Assembly (NCBI GenBank): GCA_017995665.1
Contig: JAGOIM010000102.1
Location: forward strand, 1 to 5,845
From: Anaerolineaceae bacterium
Lineage (GTDB): Bacteria > Chloroflexota > Anaerolineae > Anaerolineales > Anaerolineaceae
Length of the DNA stretch: 5,845 nt
Direction: 5' to 3'
Shown here: piece by piece, positions 1 through 5,015 of the stretch
How the letters are laid out: each line of letters begins with the position of its first letter
Numbering within the stretch: position 1 is the stretch's first letter
Notes under the pieces: generated by a model
Databases searched by the model: none
What the model was told of the DNA's origin: nothing
The model's input: the letters and a program-made list of their open reading frames with translations, nothing else
Made by a program: the position numbers and the translations under genes

Positions 1-666
1 CTATAAATCTAAAATATAACCGACGCCGCGAATGGTTTTAATCAATTTTGGATTCGTCGGATCATCTTCAAGGATTTTGCGCAACCAACTGATATGGACA
101 TCCAGCGTGCGGGTATCAACTGTATAATCAGTTTCCCAAACCTGCTTGAACAGGTCTTCGCGTTTCAGCTCTTTGCCTGGGTTTTCCAGAAAAGCTTTGA
201 GCAACATGCTAAGCCGGGGGGTAAGGACAGTGCTTTTTTCGCCATAAATAACCATGCGGGTTTTTGGATTTAACTGCAAATTTTCTCGCGCTAAGATCCC
301 TTGATTAACCGCTTTCTTGAATGCTTTTAGCCGATTGACCAATTTTTGGACGGTAAAAGGAAGCTGCAGAATCATATCAACACCCTCAGCTTCAGTTACC
401 ACTGCATCTTCGGCAATGATCAGAAAAATAGGAGTGTTCGGCAAGCGATTATGATACCAAGAGGCGATTCTCAAACCATTGGTACGCATAGAAGCAGCAT
501 TGATGATAATCACATCCGGCTCAAAATCGTTCAAACCGATCAAGCCATCATTACCATTGTCAACTTGGAGGATATTATAACCTTTTCGAGCAAGAGCATC
601 ATAAAAACATAAAACTTTTTTAGTTCTTTTCTCAATCAATAGTAAATTTTGCTGCTGCGTCTGCAA
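1..666 (-). CDS. OmpR/PhoB-type winged-helix regulator with degenerate receiver domain
   Basis: A DNA-binding transcription factor of response-regulator architecture, 221 aa from the preferred start. The N-terminal ~115 residues follow the receiver pattern (LLLIEK strand 1, DVIII strand 3, LPF after strand 5). The C-terminal ~85 residues are a clear OmpR-type winged helix: LTPR..MLLKAFLENPG, KREDLFKQVW, TRTLDVHISWLRKILE, IKTIRGVGYIL. The phosphorylation residues are all replaced: the acidic pair is Glu-Lys, the acceptor Asp is Asn56, the Thr/Ser switch is Ile84 and the conserved Lys is Leu102. It is therefore probably an atypical regulator not switched by Asp phosphorylation. The reading frame stays open to a TTG at 714, but a strong GGAGGAGG lies inside that extension 5 nt before the TTG at 664-666, so I choose the latter; it also puts receiver strand 1 at residue 8, as usual. 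No histidine kinase is adjacent. The stop codon TAG is at 1-3. Family is confident; target genes are unknown. Confidence 0.88.
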   Translation of the reverse strand: MQTQQQNLLLIEKRTKKVLCFYDALARKGYNILQVDNGNDGLIGLNDFEPDVIIINAASMRTNGLRIASWYHNRLPNTPIFLIIAEDAVVTEAEGVDMILQLPFTVQKLVNRLKAFKKAVNQGILARENLQLNPKTRMVIYGEKSTVLTPRLSMLLKAFLENPGKELKREDLFKQVWETDYTVDTRTLDVHISWLRKILEDDPTNPKLIKTIRGVGYILDL

Positions 667-670
667 GGCT

Positions 671-681
671 ACCTCCTCCTC
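671..681 (-). promoter_or_regulatory. Strong ribosome binding site deciding the TTG start of the regulator
   Basis: On the minus strand this reads GAGGAGGAGGT, a near-perfect Shine-Dalgarno sequence ending 5 nt before the TTG at 664-666. In the longer reading from the TTG at 714 the same bases would encode Glu-Glu-Glu, and that upstream TTG has its nearest GGAGG (735-739) 20 nt away, too far to serve it. This supports the shorter protein. Confidence 0.75.
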
Positions 682-752
682 AAAAAAATAAACCGCTTGA
701 AAAATCCTATCCAAATAGTGTAATGCTAAAAGATCCTCCGCTCGGTGAATCC

Positions 753-783
753 ATTATATCCGAAAGTGAGAGAAAACTGACAA
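753..783 (-). promoter_or_regulatory. Promoter candidate for the regulator gene
   Basis: On the minus strand a perfect TATAAT (753-758) is preceded by TTGTCA (778-783). The spacer is 19 bp, longer than the usual 17, so the -35 match may be fortuitous. Transcription would begin near 746 and give a leader of about 80 nt before the preferred TTG start at 666. Confidence 0.5.
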
Positions 784-854
784 AATTCAAGCTTTAAAAA
801 GCCGGAGATTTGGTAGATATTACGAGGATATCTCCTCAGCCATGGATTTGACGC

Positions 855-883
855 TCAGCATGCTGATTTTGCTCTAAGCTTAG
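855..883. repeat. Twin palindromes in the gap upstream of the regulator promoter
   Basis: Two perfect palindromes lie 7 bp apart: TCAGCATGCTGA (855-866, 12 bp) and CTAAGCTTAG (874-883, 10 bp). They are in non-coding sequence about 100 bp upstream of the predicted regulator promoter and downstream of the UPF0104 gene. They could be binding sites for a dimeric regulator or incidental. The core sequences differ, so they are not obviously two copies of one site. Confidence 0.4.
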
Positions 884-908
884 CACTTACCCGGAAATGA
901 GCGTGACG

Positions 909-950
909 AAAAATTCTGAAGCTCTCGATTTAGACACAATCATAGAGCTT
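909..950 (-). terminator. Terminator-like hairpin after the UPF0104 gene
   Basis: A 7-bp perfect stem, AAGCTCT (919-925) against AGAGCTT (944-950), encloses an 18-nt loop and begins 10 nt past the UPF0104 stop codon. In the direction of transcription a run of five T (913-909) follows 5 nt after the stem. The stem is short and the loop large, so this is a modest candidate. On the plus strand the T-run directly abuts the stem, so it could act in both directions. Confidence 0.35.
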
Positions 951-959
951 TTTGTAAAG

Positions 960-2030
960 TTAGATCCCCTCTTGTAGGTCTGGCTTTTCTTTACTACTAT
1001 CTTTATTGCGGTTCAACAAAAAATAGCTGAGAAAACCTAACAAAATCGGCAACCAAAAAGAAATTAAGCGATAGCCAAGGACAACTACGAGGGCGATATC
1101 GTCCGGAACCGCCTGACTGACGTAAAGGCCTGCCATTGCCGTTTCGATAACCCCAATGCCACCGGGAATAATGAAAGCCATCTTGGCAAGAATCTGCGGC
1201 AAGGCATAGCCTGCAATCAGCACACCCAGTTTAATTGGATAACCGGCAGCCCTGAAAATCAGACTCATCGTCAGCATATCGAAAAGGTAATATCCCGTTA
1301 CGCCCAAAAGCGGTGCCCACCAATTACCTTTGCCCATCAGCCGCCAGGCATCAAAAATATTATCGAGCATATCCTGAGTCTTTTGTGGTTCATAGGGCTT
1401 TTTGCGGAAGCGATTCCAATGCCAGAGAACCCAATTGACCAATTTGAAAGCCACTTTTGGAAAAGCCAGCCCAATCAGCGGAGCAAAAGAAATCAGGAGA
1501 AGCAGTCCGATAAAAACTGAATATTGAATCAGGCGAGCCTGGCTAAGCCCGTTGTTAAGGGCTAAAGAAATCATCCCGACGATGCCGAGGAGGCTCAAAG
1601 GGATATTGGTGAGCATCGAAGGAAGCAATCCGGCAACCGTGGAGTCTACCGGTTTTACCCCTTTCTTGGCAAAGAGCGAAACAGAAGCAGCGGCAGAGCC
1701 AATCCAACCGCCGGCGACTGTGCCAACGCTATAAGAAGAAAGAAAAATCAGAGCGGTTTGAAAGACTGATAAATTGTGTCCCTGAATGTCGAGGACACTC
1801 TTCATAGAGAAACCATAGCAAATGTAAACTAAAATTTCAGCAAAAGCAGCCGCAAAAACCAGCCACCAGGTCATATTGAGCAAAACCTGGAAGGCCTGAT
1901 TGATATCCATTAATTTAGGCAGAATAAAATTGACTGCCAATCCGACGATGACAAATAGAATCAAGTAGCGAAAGCTCTTATTTTTGGATTTCACCGGAGA
2001 CGTCTTATTTTCTTGATTCATTGGCTTCAC
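960..2030 (-). CDS. UPF0104 / lysylphosphatidylglycerol synthase TM-like integral membrane protein
   Basis: A 356-aa polytopic membrane protein. A charged N-terminus (1-20) is followed by about eight hydrophobic segments, roughly 21-40, 52-75, 88-110, 131-158, 168-192, 239-262, 268-290 and 311-339, then a charged tail. The family signature is clear: PGGIGVIE at 289-296 and YRLISFWLP at 320-328, as in the flippase-like domain of MprF and the YbhN/AglD-like proteins. There is no C-terminal aminoacyl-phosphatidylglycerol synthase domain, so it is not a full MprF. Relatives handle lipids or lipid-linked sugars at the membrane; the substrate here is unknown. The first start is GTG at 2028-2030; an in-frame ATG at 2019-2021 would remove three residues. 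Neither has a clear Shine-Dalgarno, and a terminator-like hairpin sits immediately upstream. The stop codon ends 293 bp before the preferred regulator start. Confidence 0.85.
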   Translation of the reverse strand: MKPMNQENKTSPVKSKNKSFRYLILFVIVGLAVNFILPKLMDINQAFQVLLNMTWWLVFAAAFAEILVYICYGFSMKSVLDIQGHNLSVFQTALIFLSSYSVGTVAGGWIGSAAASVSLFAKKGVKPVDSTVAGLLPSMLTNIPLSLLGIVGMISLALNNGLSQARLIQYSVFIGLLLLISFAPLIGLAFPKVAFKLVNWVLWHWNRFRKKPYEPQKTQDMLDNIFDAWRLMGKGNWWAPLLGVTGYYLFDMLTMSLIFRAAGYPIKLGVLIAGYALPQILAKMAFIIPGGIGVIETAMAGLYVSQAVPDDIALVVVLGYRLISFWLPILLGFLSYFLLNRNKDSSKEKPDLQEGI

Positions 2031-2032
2031 AC

Positions 2033-2058
2033 AAAAACAGCGGTCATTCCACCGCTAT
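2033..2058 (-). terminator. Terminator- or attenuator-like hairpin abutting the UPF0104 start codon
   Basis: On the minus strand ATAGCGGT (2058-2051) pairs with ACCGCTGT (2044-2037) around a GGAATG loop, giving 8 bp including one G-U wobble, followed by TTTT (2036-2033). The T-run ends only two bases before the GTG start. It could end read-through from the MFS gene, attenuate the UPF0104 gene, or mask its ribosome binding region. Confidence 0.5.
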
Positions 2059-2069
2059 CACAAGCTACT

Positions 2070-2099
2070 ATTGTAGTCCAAAAATGAAAGTTCATTATG
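2070..2099 (-). promoter_or_regulatory. Weak promoter candidates for the UPF0104 gene
   Basis: On the minus strand two -10-like hexamers occur upstream of the gene: TACAAT (2070-2075) and CATAAT (2094-2099). The second has TTGAGA (2115-2120) at a short 15-bp spacing; the first has no recognisable -35. If the first is used, transcription would start near 2063 and the 2033-2058 hairpin would form the very 5' end of the mRNA. Confidence 0.25.
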
Positions 2100-2178
2100 C
2101 GCCGTAGCGGCAATTCTCAATATGAAAAATGAATCCTTAGCCTGCTAAATTCGCAAAATTCTTATTTAAAAAGTCTTA

Positions 2179-2232
2179 GGGCAGGTCTTAATTACGAATG
2201 CTCAATAATCGCCCAATTAGTCTGACCTGTCC
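2179..2232. repeat. 54-nt structured repeat element, copy A
   Basis: The minus-strand reading starts GGACAGGTC and ends GACCTGCCC, a 9-bp stem with one A-C mismatch around a 36-nt loop. It aligns without gaps over the full 54 nt with the plus strand of copy B (4927-4980), at 40 of 54 positions, including the shared loop core GATTATTGA. It begins 30 nt after the MFS stop codon. On the minus strand five T (2172-2168) lie 6 nt beyond the stem, so here it might also help terminate the MFS transcript. I do not recognise the family. Confidence 0.6.
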
Positions 2233-2247
2233 AATTATTGCGGACAG
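2227..2247. repeat. Short inverted repeat overlapping copy A
   Basis: CTGTCC (2227-2232) and GGACAG (2242-2247) form a perfect 6-bp inverted repeat with a 9-nt loop. The 2227-2232 arm is also one arm of the copy A stem, so the two hairpins cannot form together. Confidence 0.4.
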
Positions 2248-2262
2248 CGTCTCACCGCTCCT

Positions 2263-3417
2263 CTATCCCTTGCTCACAATCTTATTCACGCTTTCGCTCC
2301 CCAGAACATTCAAGATCCAAAGCAGAAGCAGTGCCCAGGGGAAGATGCCGAGCGAGGTCTTCGAAGCAATCAAACCGACCAGCGGTGGCATGGCAGTCAA
2401 GCCCAGATATGCCGAAGCCATCTGAATCCCCATCAGACGAGACGAATTTTCTTCGCCAAAACGAGCCGGGGTTTCGTGGAGCATCGATGGATAAATCGGC
2501 CCACAGCCCATCCCCACCAAAAGCAAACCAATCAAGCTGAAGGTGGCTTGCGGAATAAAGAGCAAAATAAGTCCGCCTAAAATCAAAACTTGCCCGGTGC
2601 GAATCAGCGTCTTGCTGCTGAATTTCATCGTCAAAAAGCCGTTAATTAACCGCCCAAGCATGATTCCAAAATAAAAAGAAGATGCCCAGGCAGAAGCAGT
2701 TTCAGCCGTAAGCCCTCTTTCTGCCACCAAAAAGCTGGCAAACCACAATCCGGCGGTCAACTCCATCCCACAATATCCAAAAAAGGCTATCAGGTTGGGA
2801 AGCATCCCGGGAATTTTCCATATGCTGCCATTTGCTTTGCTATGCGCAGTGTTCTCGCCGTCAGTTTTATCTTGCTTTCGCCAAAGCGGCAATGAAAGCG
2901 CCAATATCGCCACCAAGACAAATTGGATAATCGAAACCGTGCGATAACCACCTTGCCAGCGTCCAGTTTGATTAACCACAAAAGCCAAAAGGAGCGGTCC
3001 GCTGGTAGCCCCGACGCCCCAAAAAGCATGCAACCAACTCATATGCCGCGATGAAAAATTGCGTGCCACGAAATCATTAAGCGCCGCATCTACCGCTCCA
3101 GCACCTAAACCGAGTGGAATCGCCATCAAGCACAGCCAATAATAATTCTGAGTAGCCGAAAAGCCCAAAAGCGCCAGCGCAGTCATCAGAACGCTGAGCA
3201 TGGTTAGCAATCCGGTGCCCAGTTTTTTGATCAGTTTACCGGATAACAGGCTGGAAACGATTGTTCCGGCACTGACGATGGTTGAAACCAAACCAGCACC
3301 TTCCAATGGCAGACCCATTTCGCGCTGCATCAATGGCCAGGCTGCCCCCAGCATCGAATCGGGTAAACCGAGGCTGATAAAAGCAATATAAATGATGATT
3401 AATAGTAAAGTGGTCAA
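2263..3417 (-). CDS. MFS transporter, fucose-permease-like
   Basis: A 384-aa inner-membrane transporter with about 12 hydrophobic segments in two halves, joined by a charged linker at roughly 179-200. Features typical of the FucP/sugar-type MFS branch are LGLPDSMLGAAWP in helix 1, a weak motif A after helix 2 (GKLIKKLG, 60-67), the conserved GAGAVDAALNDFVA stretch (105-118), WLHAFWGVGA (128-137), GYCGMELTAGLW (214-225) and GPIYPSMLHETPARF (306-320). The substrate cannot be read from sequence; a sugar or small organic solute is likely from the family. The start is TTG at 3415-3417, with a weak GAGAG Shine-Dalgarno (3424-3428) 6 nt upstream; an in-frame TGA lies just before it and the next Met is residue 22, inside helix 1. 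It follows the guanylyltransferase by 104 bp, with no convincing promoter between, so co-transcription is possible. Confidence 0.88.
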   Translation of the reverse strand: MTTLLLIIIYIAFISLGLPDSMLGAAWPLMQREMGLPLEGAGLVSTIVSAGTIVSSLLSGKLIKKLGTGLLTMLSVLMTALALLGFSATQNYYWLCLMAIPLGLGAGAVDAALNDFVARNFSSRHMSWLHAFWGVGATSGPLLLAFVVNQTGRWQGGYRTVSIIQFVLVAILALSLPLWRKQDKTDGENTAHSKANGSIWKIPGMLPNLIAFFGYCGMELTAGLWFASFLVAERGLTAETASAWASSFYFGIMLGRLINGFLTMKFSSKTLIRTGQVLILGGLILLFIPQATFSLIGLLLVGMGCGPIYPSMLHETPARFGEENSSRLMGIQMASAYLGLTAMPPLVGLIASKTSLGIFPWALLLLWILNVLGSESVNKIVSKG

Positions 3418-3443
3418 ATTATTCTCTCAATTTTAATAGTTCT

Positions 3444-3460
3444 CGTCTTGAAAAAAGACG
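3444..3460. repeat. Small hairpin in the guanylyltransferase-MFS gap
   Basis: CGTCTT (3444-3449) and AAGACG (3455-3460) form a perfect 6-bp stem with a GAAAA loop. On the minus strand no T-run follows, so it is not a standard intrinsic terminator. It could stabilise the 3' end of the upstream mRNA or be incidental. Confidence 0.3.
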
Positions 3461-3521
3461 CTCTCGTATCTTCTAAATGCGCTCAATTTGTTGCTAATTT
3501 TAAAGGGAAATGTTTCGAGCC

Positions 3522-4592
3522 TTAGATCAAATCTTCCCGGCCTTGCTCTTTCAACAATTTGACCAATTCCCTAACTTCCCCGGCATGGTTCATATCGCAA
3601 ACCATCAGCGCATCGGGCGTATCGACAATGATCAAATCTTTTAGTCCGATGCCGGTAATGATGCGGCTGTTGCCAATAATCAGCGTGTTTTCGGAATCGG
3701 TCAACAAAACATCGCCCTTAGCACAATTCCCTTTGCCATCCATTGGCAGGAGTGATTTCAGGCTCAGCCAAGTGCCTACATCCAGCCAATCCATGTCCGC
3801 CGGAATCACAACGACGTTTTCAGCATGTTCCATCACACCATAATCAATGGTTTGCTTTTCGATGCCATGCCAAATCAACGGCATGGTTTCTGCATAATTC
3901 GCTTGGCCAATCAAATCTGCTATGCGCCCTAATCGCCCGTGCAAATCCGGCATTTGGCGCTCAAACTCAGCCATAATCGTCGATAGTTTCCAAATAAACA
4001 TACCGCTGTTCCAGCTGTAATTGCCCATCCCGAGCATCCGTTGAGCGTTTTTCTCGTTTGGTTTCTCAACAAATCGTGCCGCGCGATAGGCCTTGAAACC
4101 GTTTTCCTCGCCCACCGCTTCGGCTTGTTCGATATAGCCATAATCAGTGGAAGGCCAGCTGGGGGTTACGCCCAGGGTGATGATATAGCCCTTTTGAGCG
4201 AAGCTTAAGCCTGCCTGAACCAAATTGCGGAAAACCTCCGTTTTGCCAATGTGATGATCGGCAGTAAGCACAGCCATCGTGGCATCCGGGTCGCGCTTTG
4301 CCAGATGAATCGCAGCCAAACCGATTGCGGCAGCCGTGCCGCGCATTTCCGGTTCGATAATGTAGTTATCTTGCGGGATTTCGGGGACTTGCGCCGCCAA
4401 ATCGGCAATGTGGTGCTGGCTGGCAACCACCAAAATCTGTTCGGGAGAAAAAAGAGGATAAAGACGTTCGATAGCGATTTGGAATAAGCTTTGCTCGCTG
4501 TATAAAGAGAGCGCAGGCTTTGAATGTTTTTCCCGGCTAAGAGGCCAAAGGCGCGTTCCGGCACCGCCGGCCATAATCAAGGCATAATTCAT
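3522..4592 (-). CDS. manC: Mannose-1-phosphate guanylyltransferase (GDP-mannose pyrophosphorylase)
   Basis: A cytoplasmic nucleotidyltransferase that converts mannose-1-phosphate and GTP to GDP-mannose, the donor for mannosylated glycans and the precursor of GDP-fucose. The 356-aa protein has the N-terminal nucleotide-binding signature MAGGAGTRLWPLSR (7-20), IIEPEMRGTAAAIGLAA (78-94), the metal/nucleotide region LTADHH (109-114), the FVEKP motif (174-178), WNSGMFIW (194-201), IDYGVMEHA (249-257) and the DWLDVGTW motif (268-275). Its length matches single-domain enzymes; the ~110-aa phosphomannose isomerase domain of the bifunctional AlgA-type proteins is absent. The usual Pro-Lys after the signature loop reads Ser-Lys (HSKPAL), a mild variation. 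The ATG start has GGAGG 5 nt upstream and a TATAAT about 36 nt upstream. The gene follows the sugar kinase, which could feed the same hexose-phosphate pool. Function is confident; manC versus another symbol is naming preference. Confidence 0.93.
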   Translation of the reverse strand: MNYALIMAGGAGTRLWPLSREKHSKPALSLYSEQSLFQIAIERLYPLFSPEQILVVASQHHIADLAAQVPEIPQDNYIIEPEMRGTAAAIGLAAIHLAKRDPDATMAVLTADHHIGKTEVFRNLVQAGLSFAQKGYIITLGVTPSWPSTDYGYIEQAEAVGEENGFKAYRAARFVEKPNEKNAQRMLGMGNYSWNSGMFIWKLSTIMAEFERQMPDLHGRLGRIADLIGQANYAETMPLIWHGIEKQTIDYGVMEHAENVVVIPADMDWLDVGTWLSLKSLLPMDGKGNCAKGDVLLTDSENTLIIGNSRIITGIGLKDLIIVDTPDALMVCDMNHAGEVRELVKLLKEQGREDLI

Positions 4593-4597
4593 TTCAT

Positions 4598-4602
4598 CCT
4601 CC
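4598..4602 (-). promoter_or_regulatory. Ribosome binding site of the guanylyltransferase gene
   Basis: On the minus strand GGAGG ends 5 nt before the ATG at 4590-4592, a consensus Shine-Dalgarno that fixes the start. A second ATG immediately after GGAGG is out of frame and reaches a stop at the third codon. Confidence 0.75.
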
Positions 4603-4627
4603 GAAATTTGTAATTGATACGATAGCT

Positions 4628-4633
4628 ATTATA
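4628..4633 (-). promoter_or_regulatory. -10 element of the guanylyltransferase promoter
   Basis: On the minus strand this is a perfect TATAAT placed so that transcription would begin near 4621, giving a leader of about 29 nt. No good -35 is visible at 16-19 bp upstream, and the base pair pattern of an extended -10 is absent, so an activator may be needed. Confidence 0.5.
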
Positions 4634-4680
4634 CCTTGTGAAGAGAATCGAGTTAGACCGCTTCGGACAAGATCAGAAAA

Positions 4681-4715
4681 TTCCTTAGACGATTATTGTG
4701 AAACAAGGAATAATC
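4681..4715. repeat. Overlapping, mutually exclusive inverted repeats
   Basis: TTCCTT (4681-4686) pairs with AAGGAA (4705-4710), while GATTATT (4691-4697) pairs with AATAATC (4709-4715), and TTGT/ACAA (4696-4699/4703-4706) can pair inside. The first two pairings share bases and cannot coexist. The block lies about 50 bp upstream of the guanylyltransferase -10 element, where an operator or activator site could be. It may equally be AT-rich coincidence. Confidence 0.35.
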
Positions 4716-4727
4716 ACACCTGCGTAG

Positions 4728-4788
4728 GGCGAGATTGAATGGGCTTTTTACCTCTTGACTGTTAAGTGATACGCCCATTCAATCCGCC
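4728..4788. repeat. Long inverted repeat, 16-bp arms with one bulge
   Basis: The left arm GGCGAGATTGAATGGGC (4728-4744) and right arm GCCCATTCAATCCGCC (4773-4788) pair over 16 bp with a single bulged A; the inner 12 bp are perfect. The 28-nt spacer is itself partly self-complementary: on the minus strand TATCACTTAAC against GTCAAGAGGTA, with mismatches. The whole 61 nt could therefore form one long, nearly continuous hairpin. No T-run follows on the minus strand, so it is not a standard terminator, and I see no target-site duplication. Confidence 0.65.
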
Positions 4789-4808
4789 TTTAAAACCTAA
4801 ACTTTAAT

Positions 4809-4818
4809 ACAATATTGT
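4809..4818. repeat. 10-bp AT-rich palindrome
   Basis: ACAATATTGT is a perfect palindrome, followed by TAAATTTA (4821-4828). It resembles a dimeric regulator half-site arrangement but no promoter is evident next to it. Chance occurrence in AT-rich DNA is quite possible. Confidence 0.25.
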
Positions 4819-4880
4819 TGTAAATTTATATCGGTGGCGGCGAGTTCAGGATGTGAGCGGTTTGGAATTGCTCAATTAGG

Positions 4881-4909
4881 AAAACCCGCCCTCATGCAAT
4901 TCATCGGGT
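4881..4909 (-). terminator. Weak terminator candidate downstream of the sugar kinase
   Basis: On the minus strand ACCCG (4909-4905) pairs with CGGGT (4888-4884) around a 16-nt loop, followed by TTT. The stem is short and the T-run brief, so the support is limited. It lies about 107 nt past the kinase stop, beyond repeat copy B. Confidence 0.25.
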
Positions 4910-4926
4910 ACCGTAGTGTTTTGACA

Positions 4927-4980
4927 GGGCAAGTCCGACTATTTCGGGGATTATTGAACACTCACGATTGGGACTTGCCC
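4927..4980. repeat. 54-nt structured repeat element, copy B
   Basis: The plus strand starts GGGCAAGTCC and ends GGACTTGCCC, a perfect 10-bp stem around a 34-nt loop. It aligns without gaps with the minus strand of copy A (2179-2232) at 40 of 54 positions, and all eight differences in the 24 nt after GATTATTG are transitions. It lies 35 nt past the sugar kinase stop codon, in the opposite orientation relative to transcription from copy A. A small hairpin CTCCC-GAT-GGGAG (4981-4993) adjoins it directly. Confidence 0.6.
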
Positions 4981-5015
4981 CTCCCGATGGGAGTTCATTG
5001 AGCTTTCCTGTATGC

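Larger units (their letters stand above)
4594..5015. other. 422-bp non-coding gap between the sugar kinase and guanylyltransferase genes
   Basis: I see no credible gene in this stretch. It holds the guanylyltransferase RBS and -10 element at its left end, overlapping inverted repeats at 4681-4715, a long inverted repeat at 4728-4788, a 10-bp palindrome ACAATATTGT at 4809-4818, a weak terminator at 4881-4909, repeat copy B at 4927-4980 and a small CTCCC/GGGAG hairpin at 4981-4993. The density of dyad symmetry is much higher than in the other gaps. Confidence 0.7.

Noticed and set aside
960..2030. Full MprF phosphatidylglycerol lysyltransferase
   Set aside because: Only the membrane flippase-like domain is present; at 356 aa it lacks the C-terminal synthase domain.
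2198..2540. Two overlapping plus-strand reading frames opposite the MFS gene
   Set aside because: They are antisense shadows of a well-supported transporter gene, with low-complexity Ser/Pro/Arg-rich translations and no RBS.
3418..3521. Separate promoter for the MFS gene
   Set aside because: TATTAA-like hexamers occur but none has a reasonable -35 at usable spacing; read-through from the guanylyltransferase is equally likely.
4653..4778. Minus-strand 41-codon reading frame with an ATG inside the long inverted repeat
   Set aside because: No good Shine-Dalgarno, its start is set by the inverted-repeat arm, it runs over the other inverted repeats, and the peptide has no recognisable feature.
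4728..4788. CRISPR repeat pair, because of the ATTGAA-containing arms
   Set aside because: The two arms are inverted, not direct, there is only one pair, and no spacer periodicity or cas gene is present.
2179..4980. Composite transposon bounded by the two inverted 54-nt elements
   Set aside because: The elements do flank the MFS and guanylyltransferase genes in inverted orientation, but there is no transposase, no target duplication that I can see, and the copies are 26% diverged.
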